NCBI GenBank assembly: GCA_036525295.1
Contig: DATDAQ010000022.1
Span: 1-49,134 of the forward strand
Source of the DNA: VRUE01 sp036525295
Lineage (GTDB): Bacteria > Actinomycetota > Thermoleophilia > Solirubrobacterales > 70-9
DNA length: 49,134 nt
Reading direction: 5' to 3'
Shown here in pieces: positions 47,874-49,134 of this stretch. The first letter of the stretch is position 1. Each line of letters opens with the position of its first letter. Made by a program: the position numbers and the translations under genes. A model generated the notes under the pieces. That model was not told the origin of the DNA and did not search any database. It saw only the letters and a list, made by a program, of their open reading frames with translations.

Positions 47874-49085
47874 TCAGGTGGCCTCTGCCTGCGGCCGCCG
47901 GACCTGCCTGCGGCCCTCGCCGTAGCTGCGGGTCTCGTAGGCGATCATCGCCCAGATCAGGACGTTGGCGATGGCGAGGGCGGCGAGGGCGGGCATCTCG
48001 GTCGCGACCGGGACGAGGAGCAGGAGCACCAGTGCCAGCAGCAGGCGCCTGCGGTTGATCGTGTGGATGTGGCGGAAGCGGAAGGCGACGTGGCCGAGCA
48101 GGTAGAGGGCGAGGCCGCCGAGCAGGGCGAAGGCGGGCACCGTGTCGAGGTGGGCGTCGAAGTGGCCGATCGTCTTCTTCAGGCCGAGGGCGACGAGCAC
48201 GATCCCGGCCACCATCAGGAGGTGCAGGTAGGAGTAGGAGTCGCGCGCCATCTCGTTTTGGACCTTGCCCGGCTCGGCCTCGGCAAGCCGCCTGGCGGCG
48301 ACGATCGCGACGATGTCGAAGTAGATCCACCACATCGCCGCGGTGAGGGCAACGCCGAGGACGGCGGCGGCGGCGATGCCGAGGGTGAGCTCGTGCGCGG
48401 CGCCGAGGCCGATCGCGACGATCGACTCGCCGAGGGCGATGATCACGATCAGCCCGTGGCGCTCGGCGAAGTGACCGGGGACGAGCTTCCAGCCTTCGGA
48501 GCCGAAGAAGTAGGGGCCGCCCATGTCGAGGAGAAGGGCGAGCGCCCACAGGGACCCCTGGGCGAGGCCGTCGAAGAGCGAAGCCGTGGCCAGCAGCACG
48601 ACCGCCACGGCGGTGCTGGCGGCCAGTGCCAAGACCGAGTGGCGCAGCGCGTCGTCCTCGGGGCTGGCGAGCATGAAGAGGGCGATGTGGGCGGTTCGGA
48701 CGACGCCGTAGATCAGGGCGAAGGCGAGCGCGAGGTCGCCGAAGGCCTCCGGCACGCAGAGCGAGACGAGCAGAAGGGCCGCGATCGCGCCGAACATCAC
48801 CAGTCGCACCGCGCCCTCCTCGGGGTCGATCACGCTGGTCAACCAGGAGTACCCGGTCCAGGACCACCAGAGCATCCCGAGGACCAGCAGCCCCTGGGCC
48901 AGGCCCGACCAGGTCGGGTGGTGGGACATCAGCGCCGTGCACTGGGTGATCGCCAGCACGAAGACGAGGTCGAAGAAGAGCTCCAACGGCGTCACCCGCT
49001 CCCCTTCGCGAAGCGTCGCGGTCAGGCGCGAAGAGCGGGTCTCATCGCCACCGGCCACCCCTGCATCATCGCAATCCCCGGCCAC
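47874..49085 (-). CDS. ltrA: Low temperature requirement A (LtrA) family membrane protein
   Basis: A 403-residue membrane protein of LtrA type, about ten helices. VTPLELFFDLVFVLAITQ near the N-terminus is the defining motif. YFFGSEGWKLVPGHFAERHGLIVIIALGESIVAIG in the middle is the second signature with the conserved ERHGLxxIIALGESI. Function is unclear despite the name; it was linked to cold growth in Listeria. Its stop lies 5 bp from the start of the SDR-ligase gene, so they are probably in one operon. The ATG is near the right end of the window. Confidence 0.92.
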   Translation of the reverse strand: MAGDCDDAGVAGGDETRSSRLTATLREGERVTPLELFFDLVFVLAITQCTALMSHHPTWSGLAQGLLVLGMLWWSWTGYSWLTSVIDPEEGAVRLVMFGAIAALLLVSLCVPEAFGDLALAFALIYGVVRTAHIALFMLASPEDDALRHSVLALAASTAVAVVLLATASLFDGLAQGSLWALALLLDMGGPYFFGSEGWKLVPGHFAERHGLIVIIALGESIVAIGLGAAHELTLGIAAAAVLGVALTAAMWWIYFDIVAIVAARRLAEAEPGKVQNEMARDSYSYLHLLMVAGIVLVALGLKKTIGHFDAHLDTVPAFALLGGLALYLLGHVAFRFRHIHTINRRRLLLALVLLLLVPVATEMPALAALAIANVLIWAMIAYETRSYGEGRRQVRRPQAEAT

Positions 49086-49095
49086 AGCCCGTTCC

Positions 49096-49134
49096 GGTGC
49101 GACTTATGGACCTGTGAGGTCCATAAGTCGCACC
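49096..49134. repeat. 18-bp perfect inverted repeat at the right end
   Basis: GGTGCGACTTATGGACCT (49096-49113) and its complement (49117-49134) surround GTG. The window ends on its last base. It may be a real promoter/operator hairpin upstream of ltrA, or a fold-back produced at an assembly end; the latter is suggested by the exact coincidence with the end and by the poly-C at the other end. Confidence 0.6.

Noticed and set aside
47869..48942. Upstream extension of the SDR-ligase frame to about 1,200 codons
   Set aside because: The extension is a frame-shifted shadow of the co-oriented LtrA gene and has no domain; the SDR domain starts after the ATG at 47868.

Overview
The window (49,134 bp) looks like a contig from a high-G+C actinobacterium, most likely class Thermoleophilia (Solirubrobacter/Conexibacter-like). 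That placement is inferred from strong G/C third-position codon use, many GTG/TTG starts, and gene types common there: MMPL exporter, LtrA, DUF2510/excalibur protein, two P450s, amino-acid deaminase/aldolase, and an SDR-AMP-ligase fusion. Both ends look artificial or unusual: 35 C at the left end and an 18-bp fold-back inverted repeat exactly at the right end.

Layout. 1-4.7 kb: cyclophilin, MMPL transporter with a divergent ArsR regulator, K+-channel-like protein, ZIP-like transporter. 4.7-8.1 kb: lower-G+C locus that looks like an uncharacterised ribosomal peptide (RiPP) cluster. It holds a ThiF/MccB-like E1 enzyme with an apparent leader-binding N-terminus, a methyltransferase, two tandem 18-residue peptide genes ending in STWKPA or STFKPA, a possible third 10-codon peptide gene containing WKP, two winged-helix regulators, and repeated copies of the palindrome AATCGACTAGTCGATT. 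8.1-20 kb: core and accessory metabolism with two tRNA-Ser genes, MFS transporter, aldonolactone oxidase, PLP aldolase, ChrA, arylsulfotransferase, P450, pyruvate kinase, enoyl-CoA hydratase and thioesterase.

20.08-29.81 kb: a 9.7-kb integrative element inserted in a tRNA-Arg(ACG) gene and bounded by a perfect 46-bp direct repeat. It has small regulators, an excisionase-like protein and a tyrosine recombinase. The cargo is a type IV CBASS-like defence operon: QueC-like, TGT-like, CD-NTase, SLATT two-helix effector, QueE (frameshifted), QueD and OGG-like glycosylase. A nucleotidyltransferase and a DEDDh exonuclease follow. The CD-NTase begins Met-Gly-Gly, which would expose an N-terminal glycine for deazaguanine attachment.

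29.8-36.5 kb: frameshifted DUF2510/excalibur gene, secreted I9-like/PE-repeat protein, alcohol dehydrogenase, an HTH/AbiEii-like toxin-antitoxin pair, second P450, thioredoxin-fold protein, phosphoesterase. 36.6-44.3 kb: catabolic-looking cluster with aldo/keto reductase, Liv-type ABC importer (including a permease-ATPase fusion), Rieske oxygenase, GntR regulator and substrate-binding lipoprotein. 44.3-49.1 kb: membrane protein, SDR-acyl-CoA synthetase fusion, LtrA.

The strongest leads are the micro-peptide RiPP-like locus and the type IV CBASS element. All functions are read from motifs and context; no searches were run.
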